The translations under genes and the position numbers were made by a program. From the NCBI RefSeq assembly GCF_049319665.1, contig NZ_JBMOUD010000003.1:372001-436000 (forward strand): a DNA stretch of 64,000 nt, in the 5' to 3' direction. This document shows, in pieces, positions 9,171-18,678 of the stretch; position 1 is the stretch's first letter; every line of letters begins with the position of its first letter. The notes below the pieces were generated by a model that was not told where the DNA came from, searched no databases, and saw only the letters and a program-made list of their open reading frames with translations. The DNA is from JBMOUD01 sp049319665 (GTDB lineage: Bacteria > Pseudomonadota > Gammaproteobacteria > Enterobacterales > Enterobacteriaceae).

Positions 9171-10667
9171 ATGTCACGAAGCAACGTAGAAATTCCAGAC
9201 AGCGTGCAGTCTTGGGTCGGCGAAGAGACCAAGTATAAAGAAGGTTTCTTTACTCAATTGGCAACCGATGAACTTGCGTCCGGCATCAATGAAGATGTCG
9301 TGCGAGCCATTTCTGCAAAACGCAATGAGCCTGAGTGGATGCTGGAGTTCCGTCTGCAGGCTTACCATGCATGGCTGAAAATGGAAGAGCCACACTGGCT
9401 TAAAGCCAACTACACCCCGTTGGACTATCAAGATTACAGCTATTATTCCGCACCATCTTGTGGAAGCTGTGATGATAGCTGTGGCTCACAGCCTGGTGCG
9501 ACTCAACAACCGCCAGCTGAAAACAACTACCTGACCAGCGAAGTAGAAAAAGCCTTTGAACAGCTTGGCGTTCCGGTTCGTGAAGGTAAAGAAGTGGCAG
9601 TTGATGCCATTTTCGACTCCGTATCGGTATCCACTACCTATCGTGAAAAGCTGTCTGAGTCAGGCGTCATTTTCTGCTCATTCGGCGAAGCCATTCATGA
9701 ATACCCTGATTTGGTGCGTAAATACCTCGGTACGGTCGTTCCGGCAGAAGATAACTTCTTTGCGGCGCTAAACGCGGCAGTTGCCTCCGATGGTACCTTT
9801 GTTTATGTCCCTAAGGGCGTTCGTTGCCCAATGGAACTGTCGACTTATTTCCGTATCAATGCAGCAAAAACCGGCCAGTTTGAACGTACAATACTGATTG
9901 CCGATGAAGGCAGCTATGTCAGCTACATTGAAGGCTGTTCTGCGCCCGTGCGTGATAGCTATCAATTGCACGCTGCGGTAGTTGAAGTGATTCTGCATAA
10001 AGATGCGGAAGTGAAATATTCAACGGTACAAAACTGGTTCTCTGGGAGCAAAGACAGCAGCGGCGGTATCCTTAACTTCGTCACCAAACGTGCGTTGTGT
10101 GAAGGTGCAGGCTCTAAAATGTCTTGGACTCAATCTGAAACCGGCTCGGCGATTACCTGGAAATATCCAAGCGTGATCCTCAAAGGTGATAACTCAATTG
10201 GTGAGTTCTTCTCGGTGGCATTGACCAGCGGTAAGCAACAGGCTGATACCGGCACCAAAATGATCCACATCGGTAAAAACACTAAATCGACCATCATCTC
10301 TAAAGGGATTTCTGCCGGCCATAGCCAGAACAGCTATCGTGGATTGGTTAAAATCCTGCCTTCTGCCGAGAATGCTCGTAACTTTACCCAGTGTGACTCC
10401 ATGTTGATCGGGCCAGATAGCGCCGCCCATACCTTCCCTTATGTGGAAGTGCGTAACAGCAGCGCGCAGCTCGAACATGAAGCGACCACTTCCAAGATTG
10501 GTGATGATCAACTGTTCTACTGTTTACAACGCGGAATTAGCGAAGACGATGCTATTTCAATGATCGTAAATGGTTTCTGTAAAGACGTCTTTTCTGAGCT
10601 GCCGCTAGAGTTCGCCGTTGAGGCACAAAAACTTCTGGCCATTAGTCTTGAGCACAGTGTTGGGTAA
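9171..10667 (+). CDS. sufB: Fe-S assembly scaffold SufB
   Basis: A 498-aa beta-helix scaffold subunit of SufBC2D, on which the nascent cluster is built. It has the N-terminal region with CGSCDDSCGS (about 97-107), which is cysteine-rich and typical of the enterobacterial form. The long beta-helix core contains EGCSAPVRD and GAGSKMSW. The C-terminal tail has the RGISEDDAISMIVNGF motif shared with SufD. It is second in the suf operon, with a 91-nt gap before sufC. The ATG at 9171 aligns with E. coli SufB. Confidence 0.97.
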   Translation: MSRSNVEIPDSVQSWVGEETKYKEGFFTQLATDELASGINEDVVRAISAKRNEPEWMLEFRLQAYHAWLKMEEPHWLKANYTPLDYQDYSYYSAPSCGSCDDSCGSQPGATQQPPAENNYLTSEVEKAFEQLGVPVREGKEVAVDAIFDSVSVSTTYREKLSESGVIFCSFGEAIHEYPDLVRKYLGTVVPAEDNFFAALNAAVASDGTFVYVPKGVRCPMELSTYFRINAAKTGQFERTILIADEGSYVSYIEGCSAPVRDSYQLHAAVVEVILHKDAEVKYSTVQNWFSGSKDSSGGILNFVTKRALCEGAGSKMSWTQSETGSAITWKYPSVILKGDNSIGEFFSVALTSGKQQADTGTKMIHIGKNTKSTIISKGISAGHSQNSYRGLVKILPSAENARNFTQCDSMLIGPDSAAHTFPYVEVRNSSAQLEHEATTSKIGDDQLFYCLQRGISEDDAISMIVNGFCKDVFSELPLEFAVEAQKLLAISLEHSVG

Positions 10668-10758
10668 TGCCCAATCGGCTGATAAGCCCGCTTAAGCACA
10701 CAGCACAAGTTTAAGTACAACAGAATTAAGTGCGCACAGGCACAAACGAAGGATACAC

Positions 10759-11505
10759 ATGTTAAGCATCAAGAATTTAAAGGTCCGTGTTGAAGAGAAG
10801 GAAATCCTGAAAGGGCTGAATCTCGAGATCAAACCGGGTGAAGTACACGCAATCATGGGCCCGAATGGCTCAGGAAAAAGTACGCTCTCTGCAACGTTAG
10901 CTGGCCGTGAAGATTATGAAGTCACCGACGGTGAAGTGGTCTTCAATGGCAAAGACTTACTCGAGCTTGACCCAGAAGATCGTGCTGGCGAAGGCGTGTT
11001 TATGGCTTTCCAGTATCCAGTTGAGATCCCTGGCGTCAGCAACCATTTCTTCTTGCAAACCGCTGTCAACGCTGTGCGTAAATACCGTGAACAGCCGCCA
11101 ATGGACCGTTTCGATTTTTCAGATTTCATCGAAGAAAAAATCTCCTTGCTGAAAATGCCAGAAGATTTGCTGACGCGTTCTGTTAACGTCGGTTTCTCTG
11201 GTGGTGAGAAAAAACGTAACGACATCCTGCAGATGGCCGCATTAGAGCCAAGCCTGTGTATTCTTGATGAAACCGACTCCGGTCTGGACATCGATGCGCT
11301 GAAAATCGTTTCTAATGGCGTGAATGCGCTGCGTGATGGTAAGCGCTCTTTCATCATTGTTACCCACTACCAACGTATCCTCGACTATATCAAGCCTGAC
11401 TACGTGCATGTGTTGTGGCAGGGCCGTATTGTCAAATCCGGTGATTTTAGCTTGGTTAAACAGTTAGAGGAGCAGGGTTATGGCTGGCTTACCGAGCAAG
11501 AGTAA
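10759..11505 (+). CDS. sufC: Fe-S assembly ATPase SufC
   Basis: A 248-aa ABC-type ATPase of SufBC2D. Walker A is GPNGSGKST (about 34-42). The signature FSGGEKKRNDILQM and Walker B LCILDETDSGLD follow, with the switch His in FIIVTHYQR. ATP hydrolysis drives conformational change of SufB-SufD for iron entry. The start follows GAAGGATACACATG. Its 3' end overlaps sufD by 26 nt, as in E. coli, implying translational coupling. Confidence 0.97.
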   Translation: MLSIKNLKVRVEEKEILKGLNLEIKPGEVHAIMGPNGSGKSTLSATLAGREDYEVTDGEVVFNGKDLLELDPEDRAGEGVFMAFQYPVEIPGVSNHFFLQTAVNAVRKYREQPPMDRFDFSDFIEEKISLLKMPEDLLTRSVNVGFSGGEKKRNDILQMAALEPSLCILDETDSGLDIDALKIVSNGVNALRDGKRSFIIVTHYQRILDYIKPDYVHVLWQGRIVKSGDFSLVKQLEEQGYGWLTEQE

Positions 11506-12781
11506 TGCACCAGCAGCCGGTAGCTCTCATGCGATGCAGCAGTTCTACCGTCTGTTTGAAAGCGCGGGTGGCGAGCAATCTTTGCACAGCCACAATCACT
11601 GGCAACAGGTTTTACGCTTAGGTTTTCCACACGCTAAGTTGGAAAACTGGAAATATACGCCGGTTTCTTCATTGCTGGGCAACCAGTTCTTCGCCCCAGA
11701 GAAACAGGCTATTACCGCTGAACAGCTGCAGGCGTTTGCTTTGCCGTTGGACGTTTACCGCTTAGTGTTTGTTGACGGGCGTTTTGATGCCGCGCTGAGC
11801 GATACACAAACTGGTGAGTTTGAAGTAGAAACCTTACGTCCAGCGACCCGACAAACGCTGCCAGAAGCAATCGAATCAGAAGTGTTTCTACATCTGACCG
11901 AAAGCCTGGCACAAGATGGCTTAGTGATTCGTTTAGCGGCGGGCAAACAGGCCGAAAAACCGCTGTATTTGTTACACATTAGCAGCGGTCGCGAAAAAGT
12001 ACGTGAAGTGAATACTGCTCATCATCGCTATCATCTTTCTATTGAGAGCGGTGCTAATGCGCAAGTCATTGAGCACTATGTTAGTCAAAATGATCATGGT
12101 CATTTTACCGGCGCACGTTTGACCGCGAACATTGGTGATAATGCTGATTTCACGCATTACAAGCTGGCGTTTGAAAGCCAGTCGAGCTTCCATTTTGCGC
12201 ATAATGATTTGATCATTGGCCGCGATGCTCGTGTCTCTAGCCACAGTTTCTTGCTCGGTGCAGGCCTGACTCGACACAATACCAGCGCGCAGTTGAACGG
12301 TGAAAATACTCAGCTGCAGATGAATAGCCTGGTATTGCCAATCGATGGTGATATTTGTGATACCCGTACTTACCTTGAGCACAACAAAGGTTATTGCGAG
12401 AGCCGCCAGTTGCACAAAGTGATCGTTAACGATCGTGCTAAAGCGGTGTTCAACGGTATGATCAAAGTCGCTAAGCATGCGCTGAAGACCGACGGTCAAA
12501 TGACCAATAACAATTTGTTATTGAGCAAACAGGCTGAAGTTGATACCAAACCACAGTTAGAGATCTATGCTGATGACGTCAAATGTAGCCACGGTGCTAC
12601 CGTAGGTCGCATTGACGACGAGCAACTGTTCTATCTGCGCGCGCGCGGTATCAGCGGTGAAGATGCACAACACATGATCATCTTTGCTTTTGCGGCTGAA
12701 TTGACTGAATCGGTTGCTAATGAATCCTTGCGTGAAATCGTTATTGCGCGCATTGCCGCTCGATTAAATCGAGGTAAATAA
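11480..12781 (+). CDS. sufD: Fe-S assembly protein SufD
   Basis: A 433-aa paralogue of SufB and third partner of SufBC2D. The N-terminal helical region includes HAKLENWKYTP (about 49-59); the beta-helix core follows, and near the C-terminus the catalytically relevant KCSHGATVG contains the conserved Cys-His pair. The start overlaps the end of sufC by 26 nt, with a Shine-Dalgarno (TAGAGGAGCAGG) inside sufC. It ends directly against the sufS start. Confidence 0.96.
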   Translation: MAGLPSKSNAPAAGSSHAMQQFYRLFESAGGEQSLHSHNHWQQVLRLGFPHAKLENWKYTPVSSLLGNQFFAPEKQAITAEQLQAFALPLDVYRLVFVDGRFDAALSDTQTGEFEVETLRPATRQTLPEAIESEVFLHLTESLAQDGLVIRLAAGKQAEKPLYLLHISSGREKVREVNTAHHRYHLSIESGANAQVIEHYVSQNDHGHFTGARLTANIGDNADFTHYKLAFESQSSFHFAHNDLIIGRDARVSSHSFLLGAGLTRHNTSAQLNGENTQLQMNSLVLPIDGDICDTRTYLEHNKGYCESRQLHKVIVNDRAKAVFNGMIKVAKHALKTDGQMTNNNLLLSKQAEVDTKPQLEIYADDVKCSHGATVGRIDDEQLFYLRARGISGEDAQHMIIFAFAAELTESVANESLREIVIARIAARLNRGK

Positions 12782-14002
12782 ATGAGTTTTCCACTGGAAA
12801 GAGTTCGTGCTGATTTCCCTGTCCTGAGCCGTGAAGTGCAAGGTAAGCCGTTGGCTTATCTTGATAGCGCAGCCAGCGCGCAGAAGCCACGTCAGGTCAT
12901 TGAGCGTGAAGTTGAATTCTACCAGCACGGTTATGCCGCGGTTCACCGCGGCATTCACACGTTGAGTGCTGAAGCGACCGAACAGATGGAAAATGTGCGT
13001 GTCCAGGTGGCGGATTTCATTCACGCAGCTTCTGCGGAAGAAATTGTTTTCGTCAAAGGCACGACTGAAGCGATTAATCTCGTCGCCAATACGTTTGGCC
13101 GCACGCTGCTTTCTCCGGGCGATCGCATCATTATCTCTGAGATGGAACACCACGCGAATATCGTTCCTTGGCAGATGATTGCCAAAGAGCGTGGGTTGCA
13201 TATCGATGTTTGGAAATTGACGCCAGAAGGGGAGTTAGACCTTTCCCTGTTTGACTCGTTAATTACCCCGCAGACGAAATTACTAGCATTAGCGCATGTT
13301 TCCAACGTTCTTGGTACGGTTAATCCAATTGAAACCATTATTCCTAAGGCTAAAGCAGCAGGATTAACGGTGTTGATTGATGGTGCTCAGGCGGTAATGC
13401 ATCATAAAGTGGATGTACAGGCGCTGGATTGCGATTTCTACGTATTCTCTGGCCATAAGCTTTATGGTCCTACCGGCATCGGCGTGTTATACGGTAAGGC
13501 CGCATTGCTGGATCAGATGCCACCTTGGGAAGGCGGCGGTTCGATGATCAAACACGTCAGCCTAACCGAAGGGACAACTTTCGCTAAAGCACCTTGGCGT
13601 TTTGAGGCCGGTTCACCGAATACCGGTGGCATGATGGGGCTTGGCGCGGCAATCGACTATGTGAATGCGTTGGGACTTGATGCCATCCATGAGTATGAGC
13701 AGGAACTGATGCAATACGCTTTGGCTGAACTTGCGCAGGTGCCTGGTATTCAGATTTATGGTCCAGCTAATCGTGCGGGTGTGATCGCCTTCAATTTGGG
13801 TAAACACCATGCTTATGATGTTGGTAGCTTCCTCGACCAATATGGTATTGCTATTCGCACCGGACATCATTGTGCGATGCCATTGATGTCATTTTTTGGC
13901 GTGCCGTCAATGTGCCGTGCATCATTAGCAATGTATAACACCCGTGATGAAGTCGACCGTTTAGTGGCTGGCTTGAAGCGTATTAGCCAACTATTAGGTT
14001 AA
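12782..14002 (+). CDS. sufS: Cysteine desulfurase SufS
   Basis: A 406-aa PLP-dependent class-V aminotransferase-fold desulfurase that takes sulfur from L-cysteine and passes it to SufE. The PLP lysine lies in FSGHKLYGPTG (about residue 226) and the persulfide cysteine in RTGHHCAMPLM (about 364). It begins immediately after the sufD stop (TAA then ATG), so it is tightly coupled. It is type II, with the short active-site loop as in E. coli SufS. Confidence 0.97.
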   Translation: MSFPLERVRADFPVLSREVQGKPLAYLDSAASAQKPRQVIEREVEFYQHGYAAVHRGIHTLSAEATEQMENVRVQVADFIHAASAEEIVFVKGTTEAINLVANTFGRTLLSPGDRIIISEMEHHANIVPWQMIAKERGLHIDVWKLTPEGELDLSLFDSLITPQTKLLALAHVSNVLGTVNPIETIIPKAKAAGLTVLIDGAQAVMHHKVDVQALDCDFYVFSGHKLYGPTGIGVLYGKAALLDQMPPWEGGGSMIKHVSLTEGTTFAKAPWRFEAGSPNTGGMMGLGAAIDYVNALGLDAIHEYEQELMQYALAELAQVPGIQIYGPANRAGVIAFNLGKHHAYDVGSFLDQYGIAIRTGHHCAMPLMSFFGVPSMCRASLAMYNTRDEVDRLVAGLKRISQLLG

Positions 14003-14059
14003 GTTACGCGGGTATCTTGGTGTTTATTGGTTAGATAAGACGTTATTTTGGATGGTTTT

Positions 14060-14476
14060 ATGGCAACGTTGCCAGATAAGCAAAAACTTGTACGTAATTT
14101 TTCCCGTTGCCCAAACTGGGAAGAAAAATATCTGTATGTGATTGAACTTGGTGCACAGCTTGACCCACTGAGTGATGAGCATCGCAAGGATCAGAACCTG
14201 ATCTCAGGATGCCAGAGTCAGGTGTGGATTGTGATGAACAAAACACAAGACGGGACACTAAACTTCTTAGGTGATAGCGACGCGGCTATCGTTAAAGGAT
14301 TATTAGCTATTGTATTCAGTGTGTATCACGGGTTATCTGCGCAACAAGTGATAGACCTTGATGTCCGTCCTTTCTTTACCGAACTAGAATTAAGCCAGCA
14401 TCTGACGCCATCCCGTTCACAGGGATTGGAAGCGATGATCCGCGCTATTCGTAATAAAGCTGCTCAACTCGTCTAA
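14060..14476 (+). CDS. sufE: Sulfur acceptor SufE
   Basis: A 138-aa partner of SufS. The acceptor cysteine is in LISGCQSQVW (about residue 51). The C-terminal HLTPSRSQGLEAM stretch is the family hallmark. The frame can be extended to a TTG at 14048, but the ATG at 14060 aligns with E. coli SufE and has GGATGG upstream. It is the last gene of the suf operon. Confidence 0.95.
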   Translation: MATLPDKQKLVRNFSRCPNWEEKYLYVIELGAQLDPLSDEHRKDQNLISGCQSQVWIVMNKTQDGTLNFLGDSDAAIVKGLLAIVFSVYHGLSAQQVIDLDVRPFFTELELSQHLTPSRSQGLEAMIRAIRNKAAQLV

Positions 14477-14494
14477 GCTTTAATGGCGATCTTT

Positions 14495-14536
14495 TGTTGT
14501 TACCCGTTAGGATTTTTCCGCGAATGGGTAACAACA
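14495..14536 (+). repeat. Stable hairpin after sufE without a T-tract
   Basis: TGTTGTTACCC pairs with GGGTAACAACA (11 bp) around a 20-nt loop. It begins 19 nt after the sufE stop. The following bases, GAAGTTAACC, lack a U-run, so this may be an mRNA 3'-end stabilising stem and not a classic terminator. Confidence 0.6.
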
Positions 14537-14692
14537 GAAGTTAACCCACTCCCTTTGTAAGCCTTTTACTTCTATTTTTTCAATGTGTTAACTGCAACTT
14601 ATTCTGAATATGCGTTATTAATGAGGTGATTTGTAACGTCTTGATTTTTATTGCCTGACTAGTCTTTGTCTTGCAGGATATCGGTATGGACC

Positions 14693-14726
14693 TCATCAGC
14701 TTTGCTGATGACCTCTGAATTCAGAG
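14693..14726 (+). promoter_or_regulatory. Tandem hairpins in the L,D-transpeptidase leader
   Basis: CATCAGC-TTT-GCTGATG (14694-14710) is followed two bases later by the perfect 14-bp palindrome CTCTGAATTCAGAG (14713-14726). They end 31 nt before the ATG at 14758. The second could be an operator or part of a 5' UTR structure. Confidence 0.45.
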
Positions 14727-14757
14727 ATTCTGATAAACCAGATGAATGGGGCGTAGT

Positions 14758-15756
14758 ATGAAATTTTCAGCAAAATTAATGGCAATGATGACGGCATTGT
14801 TGCTTGTAGTAGTCTCGATGGCGACTCAGGCGACAGAATATCCTCTGCCTGAGAAAGATAGTCGATTGATTGGCGAAAACACCACTTACACCGTGCCTGA
14901 TGATGGCAAACCGCTAGAGGCGGTAGCCGCGAAGTATAAAATCGGCCTCATCGCGATGTTGGAGGCGAACCCCGGTGTTGACCCGCTGTTACCGAAAGCC
15001 GGAACTGTACTGACCATCCCAAGTCAGATGCTCTTGCCGGATACAAAACGTGAAGGTATTGTCATCAACCTTGCGGAACTGCGTCTATACTACTACCCCA
15101 AAGATAGTGGCACGGTTATTGTTTATCCTATCGGTATCGGTCAATTAGGGCGCAATACGCCGGAAATGATCACCTCCGTGAGTCAAAAAATCCCTAATCC
15201 AACCTGGACTCCTACAGTTAATATTCGCAAAGCCTACCTCAAAGACGGTATTACTTTACCTGGCGTTGTTCCTGCGGGGCCTGATAATCCGATGGGGCTA
15301 TTCGCCATGCGTTTAGCGCAGGGGCAAGGACATTACTTGATCCATGGTACCAATGCTAATTTCGGCATTGGCATGCGCGTCAGCTCCGGTTGTATCCGTT
15401 TACGCCCTGATGATATCGAAGCGCTATTTAAAAGTGTGCCGAAAGGGACGCGGGTGCAGGTGATCAACCAGCCGATTAAATTTGCTATTGAGCCTGATGG
15501 TAAACGCTATGTTGAAGTGCACCAGCCGCTCTCTCGCACGGAAAAAGATGATCCTCAAACAATGCTTATCGTGTTAACTCGTGCCATCAAAGCGTTTGAG
15601 GGCAATAAAGAAACCGATAAAGAGGTTATGACTCAAGCGATTACCCGACGCTCTGGGATGCCGGTGTTAGTCAACGTGGGGACCGCAGAAGTGGATGTTG
15701 CTGCGGCATCGCAAAAAATTTCATTCGCGGTACCCGTAAGCGCGAATGCGGACTAA
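14758..15756 (+). CDS. ldtE: Periplasmic L,D-transpeptidase (LdtE/YnhG position)
   Basis: A 332-aa exported YkuD-fold transpeptidase. A signal peptide (about 1-23, ending near ATQAT) is followed by a LysM-like segment (about 34-80) and the YkuD domain (about 90-235). The catalytic motif is HGTN with 14 residues, then SSGCIRL, containing the active Cys. These enzymes make 3-3 peptidoglycan cross-links or attach Lpp. It sits between sufE and lpp exactly where ynhG/ldtE lies in E. coli. The motif HGTNANFGIGMRVSSGC also resembles the Lpp-attaching LdtA/B/C group, so the exact role is uncertain. The ATG at 14758 is preferred over 14746 because of the GGGGCG just upstream. Confidence 0.88.
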   Translation: MKFSAKLMAMMTALLLVVVSMATQATEYPLPEKDSRLIGENTTYTVPDDGKPLEAVAAKYKIGLIAMLEANPGVDPLLPKAGTVLTIPSQMLLPDTKREGIVINLAELRLYYYPKDSGTVIVYPIGIGQLGRNTPEMITSVSQKIPNPTWTPTVNIRKAYLKDGITLPGVVPAGPDNPMGLFAMRLAQGQGHYLIHGTNANFGIGMRVSSGCIRLRPDDIEALFKSVPKGTRVQVINQPIKFAIEPDGKRYVEVHQPLSRTEKDDPQTMLIVLTRAIKAFEGNKETDKEVMTQAITRRSGMPVLVNVGTAEVDVAAASQKISFAVPVSANAD

Positions 15757-15902
15757 AACGTCTAGAACGCAGTGTAGGCTGTTTTAATAGGATAGAGTTA
15801 TGGCAAGGTGACTTTATCTCTGTATGCAGCCTACAGCCGTTACAGGACGTTTTGTAGGGCGGCATCAGGGAAAAGTACAATATTGTGAAAGAGTCTTTAG
15901 AT

Positions 15903-15934
15903 AAAAAAAATGGCGCACAATGTGCGCCATTTTA
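15903..15934. terminator. Bidirectional terminator between ldtE and lpp
   Basis: ATGGCGCACA/TGTGCGCCAT stem flanked by an A-run on the left and a T-rich tract on the right. On the minus strand it gives a strong U-run just after lpp. Confidence 0.85.
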
Positions 15935-15950
15935 TTATGAGAAGTAAATA

Positions 15951-16187
15951 TTACTTCTTGTAAGCGTGAGCTTGGTTGTCAAGACGTTGGTTAGCACGTG
16001 CTGCGTCGTCTTTAGCTGCTTGAACGTCAGAACGGATTGCGTTCACGTCGTTGCTCAGTTGGTCAACTTTAGAGTTCAAAGTTGAAACGTCTGAAGACAG
16101 TTGGTCGATTTTAGCGTTGCTTGAACAACCAGCCAGCAGAGTAGAAGCCAAAACTACTGCGCCCAATACCAATTTAGTGCGATTCAT
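15951..16187 (-). CDS. lpp: Major outer membrane lipoprotein Lpp (Braun's lipoprotein)
   Basis: A 78-aa lipoprotein with signal peptide and lipobox LLAGC (lipidated Cys21). A heptad-repeat trimeric coiled coil follows. The C-terminal Lys, used for covalent attachment to peptidoglycan, is present. The ribosome-binding site TAGAGGG and 5' leader are nearly identical to the E. coli gene. It is convergent with the adjacent L,D-transpeptidase gene, whose product class attaches Lpp to the wall. Confidence 0.98.
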   Translation of the reverse strand: MNRTKLVLGAVVLASTLLAGCSSNAKIDQLSSDVSTLNSKVDQLSNDVNAIRSDVQAAKDDAARANQRLDNQAHAYKK

Positions 16188-16223
16188 TATAAAACCCTCT
16201 AGATTAAGTTAATCTCCATGTAG

Positions 16224-16260
16224 CCTTACAAGTATTACACAAACCATTTTCTAATGAGAA
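16224..16260 (-). promoter_or_regulatory. lpp promoter
   Basis: On the minus strand TAATAC (16232-16237) serves as -10, with transcription expected at the G of GGCTACATGGAG, about 37 nt before the lpp ATG. The stretch from TTGTGTAATACTTGTAA through the leader matches the strong E. coli lpp promoter as I recall it. Confidence 0.65.
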
Positions 16261-16426
16261 TAATTTTTTATCGGTAAATGCTTAAATTTGTTCGTTCGCT
16301 CAAAGAAGCATCTTTTTTTACACAAATCTTAAAAAAAAGTAGCTAAAACAGGCTTATTCCATGGGAGTAGTCCCATTTACAGAATATCCTAAAATTTTAA
16401 AAGATTTGCTTTAAGGAAGGATAAGA

Positions 16427-16457
16427 TAAAAAAAACGCCGCATAAGCGGCGTTTTAA
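16427..16457 (-). terminator. pykF intrinsic terminator
   Basis: On the minus strand the stem AACGCCGC/GCGGCGTT ends in a run of eight U residues, 23 nt after the pykF stop. Confidence 0.85.
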
Positions 16458-16479
16458 AAGCTGAATCGCTGGGAATCAG

Positions 16480-17892
16480 TTAGACAACATGTACAGAAGC
16501 AGTGTTAGTCGTGCCGCTTTGTACTAATGCGCCAGAAACCATGACCACTACGTCGCCTTTTTGTGCGAAACCGCTAGCCAGCGCAGCTTCTTTACCAATG
16601 CGATAGAAATCGTCTGTTGAGGCAATTTCTTTAACCAGTTGGGTATTAACACCTTTGGTCAGGATTAGCTGACGGGCGGTAACTTCATTGGTAGTCAAAG
16701 CCAGGATGGTAGCGTGCGGGAAGTATTTGCGAACGGATTTTGCAGATTTACCGCCGCTAGTAGCAACGACGATCAATGGAGCATCCAGTTTCTCGGCAGT
16801 TTCTACTGCACCGCGGCAAACTGCTTCAGTGATGCGCATTTTACGATTATCGTTCAAGCTGTCGATGCGGCTGTTCATCACGCGGTCAGTACGCTCACAG
16901 ATGGTCGCCATGATGGTCACGGCTTCCAAAGGATATTTACCTTTAGCGCTTTCACCAGAAAGCATAACAGCATCGGTGCCATCGATGATGGCGTTAGCAA
17001 CGTCGCCCGCTTCTGCACGAGTAGGGCGCGGGTTTTTGATCATCGAATCGAGCATTTGAGTCGCAGTGATAACCACTTTGCGTGCGCGGTTACATTTCTC
17101 GATCATCATTTTCTGTGCGAAGATCACTTCTTCTACTGGGATCTCAACACCCAAATCGCCGCGTGCAACCATGATGCCGTCAGAAGCTTCGAGGATTTCG
17201 TCGAAGTTGTTCATGCCTTCTTGGTTTTCGATTTTAGAGATGATCTGGATATGTTCGCCGCCATGAGCTTTCAGATGTTCACGGATCTCTACCACGTCAG
17301 AACGTTTACGGATAAAGGACGCAGCAACGAAATCAACGCCTTGCTCACAACCGAAGATCAGGTCTTGCTTATCTTTTTCTGCCAGAGCTGGCAGAGCGAT
17401 AGAAACACCAGGCAAGTTAACGCCTTTGTTCTCGCCCAGGTCACCGTTGTTCAGTACCTTACAAACGACTTCTTTTTCGGTAACTTCAATCACTTCCATA
17501 CCGATCAGGCCATCATCAACCAGCACGGTATTACCCACTTTCAGATCGTTAGCAAAACCGGCATAAGTCACAGCAACGCGCTCGCTGTTACCTACAACGC
17601 TCTGATCGGTAGTGAATACGAATGTCTGTCCTGCAACCAGCGGTGCATCTTTACCGCCTTCGAGTTTGATGGTGCGGATTTCTGGGCCTTTGGTGTCCAG
17701 CAGAATAGCGGCTTTGTGGCCGGTTGCTGCCATAACATTACGGATATTTTTGATACGGCGGCCGTGTTCTTCGTAATCACCGTGAGAGAAGTTCAAACGC
17801 ATAACATTCATGCCTGCATCAAGCAGACGGGTCAACATTTCTTCAGATTCGGTTTTTGGACCGATAGTACAAACGATCTTAGTCTTTTTCAT
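16480..17892 (-). CDS. pykF: Pyruvate kinase I
   Basis: A 470-aa glycolytic enzyme converting PEP and ADP to pyruvate and ATP, the fructose-1,6-bisphosphate-activated form in E. coli. It opens with MKKTKIVCTIGPKTES. The catalytic Lys lies in IISKIENQEG (about 220) and the metal site in MVARGDLGVE. The C-terminal allosteric domain runs from about 345. It is monocistronic, with its own terminator and a Cra-type operator upstream. Length is standard. Confidence 0.97.
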   Translation of the reverse strand: MKKTKIVCTIGPKTESEEMLTRLLDAGMNVMRLNFSHGDYEEHGRRIKNIRNVMAATGHKAAILLDTKGPEIRTIKLEGGKDAPLVAGQTFVFTTDQSVVGNSERVAVTYAGFANDLKVGNTVLVDDGLIGMEVIEVTEKEVVCKVLNNGDLGENKGVNLPGVSIALPALAEKDKQDLIFGCEQGVDFVAASFIRKRSDVVEIREHLKAHGGEHIQIISKIENQEGMNNFDEILEASDGIMVARGDLGVEIPVEEVIFAQKMMIEKCNRARKVVITATQMLDSMIKNPRPTRAEAGDVANAIIDGTDAVMLSGESAKGKYPLEAVTIMATICERTDRVMNSRIDSLNDNRKMRITEAVCRGAVETAEKLDAPLIVVATSGGKSAKSVRKYFPHATILALTTNEVTARQLILTKGVNTQLVKEIASTDDFYRIGKEAALASGFAQKGDVVVMVSGALVQSGTTNTASVHVV

Positions 17893-18121
17893 GACGTTTT
17901 ATCTACAAGTTGTGATGGATTGGAAAGAGGGCGCTAGGCAGCGAAGCCGCTGGCGCAGAATTGGGTGGAAACCTGGTTGAGTGAAGCAAAACATTACTAA
18001 AAAAAGATGAGTTGGAAGCAACTGTGATGTTGCGTTCGACAAAGGCATAGCAGCTTTGACGATGATTAATCGTTGCGAGTGTAGAAGAACTTTTATAATG
18101 ACAATATCGACAAATCAAGAG

Positions 18122-18135
18122 GCTGAATCCATTCG
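18122..18135. promoter_or_regulatory. Cra (FruR) operator upstream of pykF
   Basis: GCTGAATCCATTCG fits the Cra consensus TGAATCNNTTC, about 230 nt upstream of pykF. On the minus strand candidate promoter elements (TTGATT or TTGTCG, then TATAAA) follow directly downstream, so repression by Cra is plausible as in E. coli. The rest of 17893-18458 holds a long pykF leader and no gene that I can support. Confidence 0.6.
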
Positions 18136-18458
18136 ATAGAAAGGGCTATGCCGGATTTATGTTGCATAGTATAGAGGGTTAATGGCCGTGAAACAAAACA
18201 AAAAGTGTATAGCTGCGCAAGCTTTAGGTAACTAATTCTTAGTTGTTGCGCAAATGGATGAGAAGGTGACTAATTTTTAAGCCGAAATGCTGACAGCACG
18301 GCTCACGCGCTCTGGCGGCAGGTCATAACTATCTAGAGCGATAAAAGGAAAGCGTGATTAAGATTAAGTTTGATATTTTGACTAGGAGATATCTGAAGCT
18401 AGAACTAAGCGGGAATTTAACAAGTAACTTTTAGGATAAAAGAGAGAGTGTATTGCAT

Positions 18459-18535
18459 TGGTGCGTCCGAGTGGACTCGAACCACCGACCCCCACCATGT
18501 CAAGGTGGTGCTCTAACCAACTGAGCTACGGACGC
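18459..18535 (-). tRNA. tRNA-Val (anticodon GAC)
   Basis: 77 nt including an encoded CCA end. The minus strand begins GCGTCCGTAGCTCAGTTGG. The anticodon stem CACCT/ATGGTGG holds loop TTGACAT with GAC. The T-arm GGTTCGAGTC and acceptor GGACGC close the cloverleaf. It matches E. coli valV/valW. A single copy is seen here where E. coli has two in tandem. Confidence 0.97.
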
Positions 18536-18678
18536 ATCGTATTTCTTTCTGCCAGTGGCAGCAGCGGGGACGAATATTAACGACCTACCCGATTGCTGGC
18601 AAGGGAAAAAATGCATTTTCATGACATATCGCGTTTGATTGCTGCGCGAGTAGTCATTACGTTGTTTTTTTAAACATT

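Noticed and set aside
14746..14757. Upstream ATG start for the L,D-transpeptidase
   Set aside because: The ATG at 14758 has GGGG at the right distance and gives a standard signal peptide.
16714..17937. 407-codon frame antisense to pykF
   Set aside because: Shadow of a highly expressed gene with biased codon use; no homology or start signal.
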